Origin: JAUVKT01 sp036350795
GTDB taxonomy: Bacteria > Bacteroidota > Bacteroidia > Bacteroidales > VadinHA17
Assembly (NCBI GenBank): GCA_036350795.1
Contig: JAZBNV010000027.1
Location: 1-19,405, forward strand
Reading direction: 5' to 3'
Length of the DNA stretch: 19,405 nt
The notes under the pieces were generated by a model, which saw only the letters and a program-made list of their open reading frames with translations, was not told the origin of the DNA and did no database searches. Positions 7,345 through 13,940 of the stretch are shown piece after piece (the first letter of the stretch is position 1; the number at the start of each line of letters is the position of its first letter). The position numbers and the translations under genes are program-made.

Positions 7345-7352
7345 CAAATATA
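7345..7352 (-). promoter_or_regulatory. -7 element for the GNAT gene
   Basis: On the minus strand this reads TATATTTG, a full match to TAnnTTTG. The ATG at 7312 would follow about 27 bases after the predicted start of transcription. A TTG lies near 7376-7378, at slightly long spacing. Confidence 0.45.
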
Positions 7353-7475
7353 ATAAACTAACGAAAGTCTGACACCAATAATTTTGAAGTCTCTTTTGTA
7401 CAACATGATTCTATATGACAAATAAATAGTTTTAATACTTAATTTGGCAGTCATCTTCGTATCTAACTAACAAGA

Positions 7476-10184
7476 ATGATTATTATGAACTCACTTACCC
7501 TTGCACGCCTGAAATTTAGCGCTATTCTGCTGCTGGCTCTTTCGGCCAGCTGTTTTGCACAAAAGAAGTCTCTTGGTATTGATGATTACGGCCGGTTCAG
7601 ATCTATCAGCTCTGTCAGAATATCTGATTCAGGCAGGCTGGTTTCGTACTCATACCAGACACCAAGAAAAGATGACACTCTGTATATCGCTAATCCGGAA
7701 GGCACTATTTTGCATATCATACCATGTGGCAGCGATTTAAAGTTCTCGGACGATGAGAAATGGGCAGCCTATAAGCTCAGCGAAACTTTTAAAAAACAGG
7801 AAAGCCTTAAAAAAGCGGGTAAGCCGGTAACAAGTAAAGCTGTATTAATTAATCTTGAAAACGGGGAAAAGATCACTATCGACAGGCAATCTTCTTTTGA
7901 GTTCAACAAGGGCTCAGACATCCTGCTAATTCAACTGGCAAAAGAGGATCCAAAATCAAAAGCCCCGGGGAGCGACCTTATTATTGTTGATCTTAAATCA
8001 GGCCATATAAGCAGGAAAGGTGATGTTTCCCGGTTTTCATTAAATAAAAGCGGCGACTTCCTGGCTTACACTATTGAATCCCCCGACAGCCTGGGGAATG
8101 GTTTATTCCTGTTTAAGCCGGGAGCGGGCAGTGACCTTCCCCTGGATACTGACAGGAAAATATATTCTCAACTAAGCTGGAATGAGGAAGGGACAGCACT
8201 GGCTGTTCTGAAAGGAACAACACCAAAAGGGCAAAAGCACCGTTCAAATACCCTTCTGTCTTTTAAAAAGCTTAACAGTAGCCCCGAGAAATTTGAATAT
8301 ATAGCTGAAGAAGACAAAGATTTCCCTGAAGGCTATATTATAAGTGAGAATGCAGCGCCATCCTTCAGCAATGACCATAGTGTTTATTATTTCGGTATCA
8401 GCAGGCAGGAAAAGAAAACAGAAAAAAAGAAAGATGCTGATCCTGTTGCAAATGTAGATATATGGCACTGGAACGATGAGCGTATACAGTCAGTGCAGAT
8501 GAAACAGGCGGCTCGCGACAGGAAATTTACCTTTACCTCTGCTGTCAGATCCGCCGATAAAAAGTTTGTGATGCTTGCTGACAGCACAATGAGATACCTT
8601 AGCCTTAGCAGGGATGGCCTGAGTGCAATAGGCAGAAATGACAAGCCCTATATTTCTGACTGGAAGCCCAGGATGTCAGATTATTACCTGCTTGATGTAA
8701 AAACCGGCGAAAGGAAGCTGATCAGGAAAGAGCAGGAGAGAACCTACGGATATTCTCCCGACAGCAGGAACTACCTTTTCTGGATAGACGGAAATTTCTG
8801 GAATCTCGACATTCGGAGCGGAGACCTTAAGAATATTACACAAAAGACCGGGATTTCATTTGTTAACGAACTTTTTGACAGAGCCGGACAGGCACCCCCA
8901 TATGGTATTGCCGGCTGGAGTAAAGACGGAAAGTCAGTACTTCTGTATTCCAGATACGACCTGTGGGATCAGCCTCTTGACGGCACAGCGGGCAGGAATC
9001 TTACTTCAGGCTATGGCGCTGAAAATGAAATTGTGCTTCGCTATATCAAAACCGACCCCGAGGAGAAATTTATCGACACCTCGAAGCCTTTGCTGCTCTC
9101 GGCCTATGGCTACTGGACAAAAGACGCCGGTTACTATGAACTAAATGACAGTAAGCTTAAGAAATTAATCTATACAGCCAACAGTTATGGCACACCCCTT
9201 AAAGCAAAGAAAGCCGACAGCTACCTGTTTACCAGGGAGTCGCCATCTGAGTACCCCGATTACTATATCAGCGACTCTATGTTTAAAAAGCCCGGCAAAA
9301 TAACTGATGCCAACCCTCTTGTAAGCGAATTCAGCTGGTACTCAAATAAACTGATTGAATATACCAATAAAGATGGCGTAAGGCTCCAGGCAGTTCTTAT
9401 GGTACCCGATGGTTACAGGAAGGGAGATAAGTACCCGATGCTCGTGGATTTTTATGAGAAAAACTCCCAGAACCTTAACAGGTGGTCGAGAATAATATAC
9501 CGGGACACACCAATGTTCCCAAAATATGCGAGCAATGGTTACCTGGTTTTACTGCCTGATATCCACTTCAATCTAAGGACAACACATTCCGACATGCTTG
9601 AATGTATTGAGGCTGCGGTAAACAAGGTACACGAACTGGGATATGTTGATATGGACAGGATTGGTATTCACGGCCACAGTTTCAGCGGACAGGGAGGAAA
9701 TTATATTGTAACCCACAGCGACATGTTTGCAGCTGCAGTAATTGGAGCCGGTGTTTCAAACCTGGTATCCGATTTTAACCAGTTATGGAAATCTTCAGGC
9801 ACAAACCAGCACAACTACGACTATTATGGACAGGGCAGGTTTAACACAAATCCTTACGATGATTTTGAGCTCTTTGTTGATCAGTCGGCTGTTTTTCATG
9901 CCAGGAATATGAATACGCCGCTCCTGCTTTTCCAGGGGGTTGAAGACGGGTCGGTAGAATGGCTCCAGGCTATTGAGTTTTATAACGGGCTCAGGTTTAA
10001 TGGTAAAAATGTGATTCTGTGCTCTTACCCGGGCGAAGACCATCACCTTGCCAGGTGGGAAAATATGCTTGATTTCCAGACACGTATGGAACAGTTTTAT
10101 GATCACTACCTTAAAGGGAAGCCCGCACCCGACTGGATAATAAAAGGAATACCATATTTAGAGAAGGCCTCTGATAACAACTGA
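7476..10184 (+). CDS. Exported S9 (prolyl oligopeptidase) family serine peptidase
   Basis: The 902-residue protein has a signal peptide (LARLKFSAILLLALSASCFAQ) and so acts in the periplasm or outside. The ATG at 7485 is an equally good start. Residues ~30-620 are a beta-propeller with repeated strands such as GDFLAYTIESPD, LSWNEEGTALAVL, YSPDSRNYLFWIDG and AGWSKDGKSVLLYSRYDLW. The C-terminal alpha/beta hydrolase begins near EYTNKDGVRLQAVLMVPDGY. The nucleophile elbow is GIHGHSFSGQGG with Ser735. The charge relay appears complete, with Asp824 in FQGVEDGSVEW and His856 in YPGEDHHLARW. S9 peptidases cleave short peptides after proline or related residues, and large Bacteroidota members help degrade protein. 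It is monocistronic by orientation. Its 3' end overlaps convergent tcdA by 27 bases. Confidence 0.94.
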   Translation: MIIMNSLTLARLKFSAILLLALSASCFAQKKSLGIDDYGRFRSISSVRISDSGRLVSYSYQTPRKDDTLYIANPEGTILHIIPCGSDLKFSDDEKWAAYKLSETFKKQESLKKAGKPVTSKAVLINLENGEKITIDRQSSFEFNKGSDILLIQLAKEDPKSKAPGSDLIIVDLKSGHISRKGDVSRFSLNKSGDFLAYTIESPDSLGNGLFLFKPGAGSDLPLDTDRKIYSQLSWNEEGTALAVLKGTTPKGQKHRSNTLLSFKKLNSSPEKFEYIAEEDKDFPEGYIISENAAPSFSNDHSVYYFGISRQEKKTEKKKDADPVANVDIWHWNDERIQSVQMKQAARDRKFTFTSAVRSADKKFVMLADSTMRYLSLSRDGLSAIGRNDKPYISDWKPRMSDYYLLDVKTGERKLIRKEQERTYGYSPDSRNYLFWIDGNFWNLDIRSGDLKNITQKTGISFVNELFDRAGQAPPYGIAGWSKDGKSVLLYSRYDLWDQPLDGTAGRNLTSGYGAENEIVLRYIKTDPEEKFIDTSKPLLLSAYGYWTKDAGYYELNDSKLKKLIYTANSYGTPLKAKKADSYLFTRESPSEYPDYYISDSMFKKPGKITDANPLVSEFSWYSNKLIEYTNKDGVRLQAVLMVPDGYRKGDKYPMLVDFYEKNSQNLNRWSRIIYRDTPMFPKYASNGYLVLLPDIHFNLRTTHSDMLECIEAAVNKVHELGYVDMDRIGIHGHSFSGQGGNYIVTHSDMFAAAVIGAGVSNLVSDFNQLWKSSGTNQHNYDYYGQGRFNTNPYDDFELFVDQSAVFHARNMNTPLLLFQGVEDGSVEWLQAIEFYNGLRFNGKNVILCSYPGEDHHLARWENMLDFQTRMEQFYDHYLKGKPAPDWIIKGIPYLEKASDNN

Positions 10185-10865
10185 AGCGCAGGCACAGCCG
10201 AAGGCCGGTGGCATATAGGAGATAGTGCCTACATTTGATTTTTTATTCTGTTCTCCTTCAGTAAGTTCAATGCTTTCGCCGGCAACTGCTTCCGGTGAAA
10301 ATACAGCGGTGAATCCCTTTCTTATACCCAGCCTGTGGAGTCGTTTGCGTAACACTTTTGCCAGCTTACAGTTATAGGTTTTCGAAATATCTGCTATCTG
10401 TATTTTTGAGGGGTCGAGTTTACCTCCTGCTCCCATTGAACTGACCACTGGCATGCCCTTCTGCATTGCATGGTAAATAAGGAAAACCTTTGGTGACAGT
10501 GTATCGATAGCATCTACAACATAGTCATACCCGCGATCAAGTATCTCGGTCATCCTTTCATCACGAATAAACTCTGTGATTATCTCAAGCTGCAAGCCCG
10601 GGTTTATATCGAGCAATCTCTTACCGAGCACCTCTGTTTTATTTTCCCCCAGGGTACTGTTAAGGGCCACAAGCTGCCTGTTAATATTGGTTTCGTTTAT
10701 TATATCTCCGTCAACAATAGTCATCCTGCCCACCCCTGCCCTGCATATCATTTCTGCAGCATAGGCACCAACACCACCAAGTCCGACAATCAGCACATTT
10801 GCCGATGCCAGTTTATCGAGGCTCTCTTTCCCCAAAAGCAGTTCTGTTCGTGCTTGCCAGCTCAT
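10158..10865 (-). CDS. tcdA: tRNA threonylcarbamoyladenosine dehydratase (E1/ThiF-like)
   Basis: This 235-residue enzyme uses ATP to cyclise t6A at position 37 of ANN-decoding tRNAs to ct6A. The nucleotide-binding Rossmann motif is VLIVGLGGVGAYAAEMICRAGVG (glycines at 28-33), then TIVDGDIINETNINRQ, with Asp52 and the Arg of NINRQ at 63 as in E1-like enzymes. The next conserved parts are NPGLQLEI, DYVVDAIDTLSPKVFLI, SSMGAGGKLDPSKIQIADISKT and the C-terminal GTISYMPPAFGCACASVVI. This order and length match TcdA/CsdL rather than MoeB or ThiF, which have zinc-binding CxxC pairs not seen here. A palindromic repeat begins only 8 bases upstream of the ATG, with the GIY-YIG gene beyond it. Confidence 0.95.
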   Translation of the reverse strand: MSWQARTELLLGKESLDKLASANVLIVGLGGVGAYAAEMICRAGVGRMTIVDGDIINETNINRQLVALNSTLGENKTEVLGKRLLDINPGLQLEIITEFIRDERMTEILDRGYDYVVDAIDTLSPKVFLIYHAMQKGMPVVSSMGAGGKLDPSKIQIADISKTYNCKLAKVLRKRLHRLGIRKGFTAVFSPEAVAGESIELTEGEQNKKSNVGTISYMPPAFGCACASVVIRGLL

Positions 10866-10872
10866 ATTTTCT

Positions 10873-10905
10873 TGTCATTCCTGCGAAAGCAGGAATCTCT
10901 TCATC
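10873..10905. repeat. Palindromic repeat, left copy 1
   Basis: The 33-base unit begins TGTCATTCCTGCGAAAGCAG and ends GAATCTCTTCATC. ATTCCTGC and GCAGGAAT pair as an 8-bp stem closed by a GAAA tetraloop. The unit is repeated exactly at 10915-10947 and in inverted orientation at 11260-11285. It lies between tcdA and the GIY-YIG gene. Confidence 0.9.
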
Positions 10906-10914
10906 TGCCTGTTC

Positions 10915-10947
10915 TGTCATTCCTGCGAAAGCAGGAATCTCTTCATC
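10915..10947. repeat. Palindromic repeat, left copy 2, overlapping the GIY-YIG stop codon
   Basis: This is a direct repeat of 10873-10905, offset by 42 bases with a 9-base spacer (TGCCTGTTC). Its last two bases are part of the TGA stop codon (10946-10948, minus strand) of the GIY-YIG nuclease gene, so repeat and gene are contiguous. Confidence 0.9.
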
Positions 10948-11242
10948 ACCAATTTACAACTTCCTCATATAAATCCTTCCATTCAGGATTCATCTTATTT
11001 ATCAGATCATTCTTCCATGATCTTTTCCATTTCTTCAGTCTTTTTTCCCTGATTATAGCATCATCTATATTCTGATATCTCTCGAAATATACTAATTTAT
11101 CCAGATTGTATTTTCGTGTGAAACCCGGAAATAATTTCATTCTATGTTCATATATTCTCCTTTTCAAATCATTGGTGACACCAATGTAGACTACTTTATT
11201 GGTTTTGTTTGTAAGAATATATATGAAGTAATTATGTTGCAT
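10946..11242 (-). CDS. Small GIY-YIG endonuclease-domain protein (UPF0213/YhbQ-like)
   Basis: The 98-residue single-domain protein opens with FIYILTNKTNKVVYIGVTNDLKRRIYEH. The GIY and YIG elements are represented by YIL and YIG, followed by the catalytic-type Arg and His. GFTRKYNLDKLVYFERYQNIDDAIIREKRLKKWKR supplies the conserved Glu and Lys residues, and the protein ends with NPEWKDLY, typical of these short proteins. GIY-YIG nucleases cut DNA with one metal ion; for this subfamily no firm biological role is known. The gene is AT-rich and bracketed by inverted copies of a palindromic repeat: one ends at its stop codon and another lies about 18 bases from its start. This suggests a repeat-bounded mobile or formerly mobile unit, which is an inference. 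Confidence 0.9.
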   Translation of the reverse strand: MQHNYFIYILTNKTNKVVYIGVTNDLKRRIYEHRMKLFPGFTRKYNLDKLVYFERYQNIDDAIIREKRLKKWKRSWKNDLINKMNPEWKDLYEEVVNW

Positions 11243-11259
11243 TGTATTAGTATTTAATG

Positions 11260-11285
11260 GATTCCTGCTTTCGCAGGAATGACAG
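11260..11285. repeat. Palindromic repeat, right copy, inverted
   Basis: The unit GATTCCTGCTTTCGCAGGAA + TGACAG is the reverse complement of the core of the two left copies (CTGTCATTCCTGCGAAAGCA + GGAATC). It sits 17 bases upstream of the GIY-YIG start, so the gene is enclosed by inverted repeats whose outer ends read TGTCATTCCTGC. Confidence 0.9.
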
Positions 11286-11323
11286 TTCTTCGCAGGAATG
11301 ACAGTTCTTCGCAGGAACGACAG
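11286..11323. repeat. Two truncated tandem repeat units
   Basis: TTCTTCGCAGGAATGACAG (11286-11304) is followed directly by the same 19-base unit with one change, AACGACAG instead of AATGACAG (11305-11323). Each is the outer half of the palindromic repeat with the inner arm missing, so neither can form the hairpin alone. Confidence 0.85.
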
Positions 11324-11366
11324 ACTATATAAGTGAAACTCTGTGCTCTCTGTGGTGAGTAACGAT

Positions 11367-12041
11367 TTACTTAATAATACTGGTATAATTTTTATAGATT
11401 TGCTCCCGTAGTTTCTCTACCTCCATCCCCAGGTAGCCAGCCACCACTTTATATACCGGTTCTATTCCTATATCAAAGCCATCGGTTTCAAGAAAGAGCC
11501 TTTCGGGTGGTATGTTATTAAGCGTATCTGCCGATACGGGCCTGATTGCCCATTCTACCCAGGCAGAAAGATAAAAACCCTTGTCACATAATTGTTGTGC
11601 AAGCTCTTTCTTCCCCTTGAAACCATGTATTACCCATGGTGTTTTGGGTTTTAACCTTTTCTTTTCTGCAAGTATTTCAGGCCATGCCCTAACACAGTGT
11701 ATTATAAGTGGCTTCGATAATTCTTCGGCCAGCTCAAAATGTCTTTCAAAGGCCTTCCTTTGCAAATCAACAGAGGGTCCCTTTAACTTATCAAAGCCTG
11801 TCTCACCTATTGCAATTACATTATCAGACCCTGACATATCCCTTACACGAAGAAGGTATCTGTCAAAATTATCCTCATCAATGAACCAGGGGTGGGCACC
11901 AACACTATGGGTAATCCCTTTCATAGATGACGGACTTCGACCCTCGTGTACCATAATATTGTCGACAGAGAAAACCCCGTCAACCGGCACCGAGCCATGA
12001 TCGTGGAAGTTGATGTAGTCGCTACTCTGAGGTCTGTTCAT
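11367..12041 (-). CDS. TatD-family metal-dependent hydrolase
   Basis: At 224 residues it is shorter than classical TatD (~260) but keeps every metal ligand. These are the HxH pair in NFHDHG (His13, His15), Glu80 in AIGETGFD, His115 in LIIHCVRAW, His139 in WVIHGFKG and Asp187 in FLETDGFD. GAHPWF is also conserved. TatD proteins are amidohydrolase-fold nucleases with reported 3'-5' DNase activity, and cytoplasmic location is expected. The shortening lies in the loops between strands. It is part of a minus-strand run gltX, tatD-like, GIY-YIG, tcdA, and the nuclease with its repeats separates it from tcdA. A dispersed repeat (12088-12124) lies 47 bases upstream of the start. The physiological substrate is uncertain. 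Confidence 0.9.
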   Translation of the reverse strand: MNRPQSSDYINFHDHGSVPVDGVFSVDNIMVHEGRSPSSMKGITHSVGAHPWFIDEDNFDRYLLRVRDMSGSDNVIAIGETGFDKLKGPSVDLQRKAFERHFELAEELSKPLIIHCVRAWPEILAEKKRLKPKTPWVIHGFKGKKELAQQLCDKGFYLSAWVEWAIRPVSADTLNNIPPERLFLETDGFDIGIEPVYKVVAGYLGMEVEKLREQIYKNYTSIIK

Positions 12042-12087
12042 ATTTTAAGTTGAAAAAGATTTAATTAGGTTCTTATTGTCTGCCCTT

Positions 12088-12124
12088 TGTCATTCCGACA
12101 GAGACGGAAGGTCGATGAGGAATC
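12088..12124. repeat. Dispersed GTCATTCC...GGAATC intergenic repeat
   Basis: The unit starts TGTCATTCCGACAGAGACGG and ends GGTCGATGAGGAATC. It shares its outer ends (TGTCATTCC and GGAATC) with the palindromic repeats around the GIY-YIG gene but has a different centre, so it looks like a third repeat type with the same termini. Confidence 0.55.
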
Positions 12125-12142
12125 AATAAAAAAATAAATTAC

Positions 12143-12171
12143 AGACCCTTCGACTGCGCTCAGGATGACAG
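12143..12171. repeat. Dispersed TTCG...GCTCAG...GACA repeat containing the gltX stop codon
   Basis: The unit runs AGACCCTTCGACTGCGCTCA then GGATGACAG. It is a relative of 2981-3010. The gltX stop (TGA, 12160-12162 on minus) and its last codons (Leu-Ser-Ser) fall inside it. Confidence 0.6.
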
Positions 12172-13671
12172 TACATCCAATCCTCTTTTTAACCTGGCAA
12201 TAGTCTCTTCCTTACCCAGCCAGGCAATTATATCAAAAAGATGAGGCCCGCGAGATTCGCCAACAATCAATAACCTGAAGGCATTCATTACCGCTCCCAT
12301 ATTCAGTTCATTTTCTGAGATCCAGCTCTTTACATGTTTTTCGGTGTTTTCTGAGCTGAAATCGTCAATACCTTCAAGGCAGGCTATCAACTCTGTCATT
12401 ATACCTGGAGAGTCTTCTTTCCATCTTTTTCTGACAAGCTCACTGTCATAGGATGTGGGTGCTATAAAAAAGAAATCGGCCTGATCCCATATATCTTTTA
12501 CAAAAGTTGCTCTTTCCTTTACCATAGCAATCAATGATAATAATTTAAGCGGGGCTGCTACGATTCCTTTTTCTTTAAGCAAAAGATCAAATTCTTTTGC
12601 GATATCTTCATTTTTCATCTCCTGGAGATAATGGTGGTTAAACCATTTTGCTTTCTCAGGGTCGAAGCGGGCACCTGATTTACTTACCCTCTCTATCGTA
12701 AATAAACCAATAAGCTCATCCATATTAAATATCTCCTGCTCTGTTCCCGGGTTCCAGCCCAGCAGAGCAAGCATATTTACAAATGCTTCCGGCAGGTACC
12801 CTTCCTCCCTGTAACCGCTGGCTGTTTCGCCATAGGGCCAGAAAAGCGGAAATACCGGGAAGCCCATCTTATCGCCATCCCTCTTGCTGAGCTTGCCCTT
12901 ACCGGCTGGTTTAAGAAGCAGGGGCAGATGTGCAAACTCAGGCTCCTCCCATCCAAAAGCCCTGTACAGCATTACGTGAAGCGGAAGAGATGGCAGCCAT
13001 TCTTCGCCCCTTATTACATGAGATATCTGCATAAGATGATCGTCGACAATATTTGCAAGATGGTAGGTTGGCATGCCATCAGACTTAAAAAGAATCTTAT
13101 CATCCTGTGTGGATGAATTCACAGAAACCTGACCACGAATAATGTCGTTCATTATAATTTCTTCGCCTGCCGGCATCTTAAACCTTACCACGTATGGAGC
13201 ACCAGACTCAATAATAAAGTCGCTTTTGGCTTTGTCGAGGGTCAGCGAATTTTTCAACGACCCCCGAACAAGAGAGTTATACATAAACTTTTCGCCCCTT
13301 GACTCAAATGTTGACCTAAGGTTATCAAGTTCTTCAGGTGTATCAAAGGCGTAATAGGCCTTACCTGAGGCTATCAGAATCTCAACATATTGCCTGTATA
13401 TATCCTTCCTTTCGCTCTGCCTGTAGGGGCCGTAATCCCCTCCCTGCCTGACTCCTTCATCTACCTCAATACCACACCATTGCAGCGACTCATTTATATA
13501 TTCCTCAGCACCTTCAACAAACCTTGTGCGATCTGTATCTTCAATTCTTAAAATAAATTTACCCCTATTCTTCCGGGCAAAAAGATAGTTATATAGAGCA
13601 GTCCTGACTCCACCAATATGCAAGGGACCGGTGGGGCTTGGCGCAAATCTGACTCTGACAGCTTTATTCAT
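12160..13671 (-). CDS. gltX: Glutamyl-tRNA synthetase
   Basis: At 503 residues this is a complete bacterial GluRS, which charges tRNA(Glu) with glutamate; the product feeds protein and tetrapyrrole synthesis. The catalytic start is VRFAPSPTGPLHIGGVRTALYNYLFAR, with the HIGH equivalent HIGG at 18-21. Further signatures are RIEDTDRTRFVEGAEEYI, the linker GEEWLPSLPLHVMLYRAFGW, and KLSKR at 260-264 (KMSKS equivalent). The helical anticodon-binding part includes MDELIGLFTIERVSKSGARFDPEKAKWFNHHYLQ. Because glnS is present, this enzyme is probably discriminating, which is an inference. Its last few codons and stop lie within a dispersed repeat, so the extreme C-terminus may have been replaced. A -7 element lies 24 bases upstream of the ATG. 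Confidence 0.98.
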   Translation of the reverse strand: MNKAVRVRFAPSPTGPLHIGGVRTALYNYLFARKNRGKFILRIEDTDRTRFVEGAEEYINESLQWCGIEVDEGVRQGGDYGPYRQSERKDIYRQYVEILIASGKAYYAFDTPEELDNLRSTFESRGEKFMYNSLVRGSLKNSLTLDKAKSDFIIESGAPYVVRFKMPAGEEIIMNDIIRGQVSVNSSTQDDKILFKSDGMPTYHLANIVDDHLMQISHVIRGEEWLPSLPLHVMLYRAFGWEEPEFAHLPLLLKPAGKGKLSKRDGDKMGFPVFPLFWPYGETASGYREEGYLPEAFVNMLALLGWNPGTEQEIFNMDELIGLFTIERVSKSGARFDPEKAKWFNHHYLQEMKNEDIAKEFDLLLKEKGIVAAPLKLLSLIAMVKERATFVKDIWDQADFFFIAPTSYDSELVRKRWKEDSPGIMTELIACLEGIDDFSSENTEKHVKSWISENELNMGAVMNAFRLLIVGESRGPHLFDIIAWLGKEETIARLKRGLDVLSS

Positions 13672-13695
13672 TTTTTTAGTATTCGTTAACGGCTA

Positions 13696-13703
13696 CAAAG
13701 ATA
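13696..13703 (-). promoter_or_regulatory. -7 element for gltX
   Basis: On the minus strand this reads TATCTTTG, a full match to TAnnTTTG, ending 24 bases upstream of the gltX ATG. No clear TTTG is seen at -33. Confidence 0.5.
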
Positions 13704-13866
13704 TATAAACTGGAATAAAGGACTCAGCTATGAAAAATCATCTTTTTTGATTTATTTTTGTAGAATATTGCATTCCCGATAAGACATAAAATACTGCATT
13801 ATGAAACGAGCATTAAATTTTTTAAACATAAATATCACAAAAGAATATGCCTAAAAAATATAATGC

Positions 13867-13893
13867 GAGAGCGAAGCGGTTCCATTCGTTCTC
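13867..13893. repeat. Imperfect hairpin in the gltX/tdh divergent region
   Basis: GAGAGCGAA (13867-13875) pairs with TTCGTTCTC (13885-13893), 9 bp with one G-T wobble and a 9-base loop, followed by AAATTTTTAA. It looks like a terminator, but it lies 48 bases upstream of tdh between divergent genes. It could attenuate transcription into tdh or be another repeat. The rest of 13672-13940 is AT-rich with no convincing gene. Confidence 0.4.
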
Positions 13894-13940
13894 AAATTTT
13901 TAATTAATTTATTATCAGGTAATTACAAAATTTTAAACGA

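Noticed and set aside
10158..10184. Frameshift or misassembly at the overlap of the S9 peptidase and tcdA ends
   Set aside because: Both proteins end at their normal family C-termini. A 27-base convergent overlap is ordinary.
10873..10947. Possible CRISPR array (two identical 33-base repeats)
   Set aside because: There are only two copies with a 9-base spacer, the unit is itself a hairpin, inverted copies lie nearby, and no cas genes are present. It fits a palindromic dispersed repeat.
11335..11364. Motif containing CTCTGTGCTCTCTGTGGTGA between the repeats and tatD
   Set aside because: It feels familiar as a recurring intergenic motif, but there is no second copy in the window and I cannot confirm it.
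13753..13760. TATTTTTG on the plus strand as a tdh promoter -7 element
   Set aside because: It is 180 bases before the tdh ATG, has no -33 box at proper spacing, and lies upstream of a hairpin. Chance in AT-rich DNA is likely.
13801..13903. Two overlapping small frames, 17 residues (13801-13854) and 18 residues (13847-13903), upstream of tdh, considered as leader peptides
   Set aside because: Neither contains a run of threonine or another regulatory amino acid, and the second reads through the hairpin at 13867-13893. AT-rich DNA gives such frames by chance.
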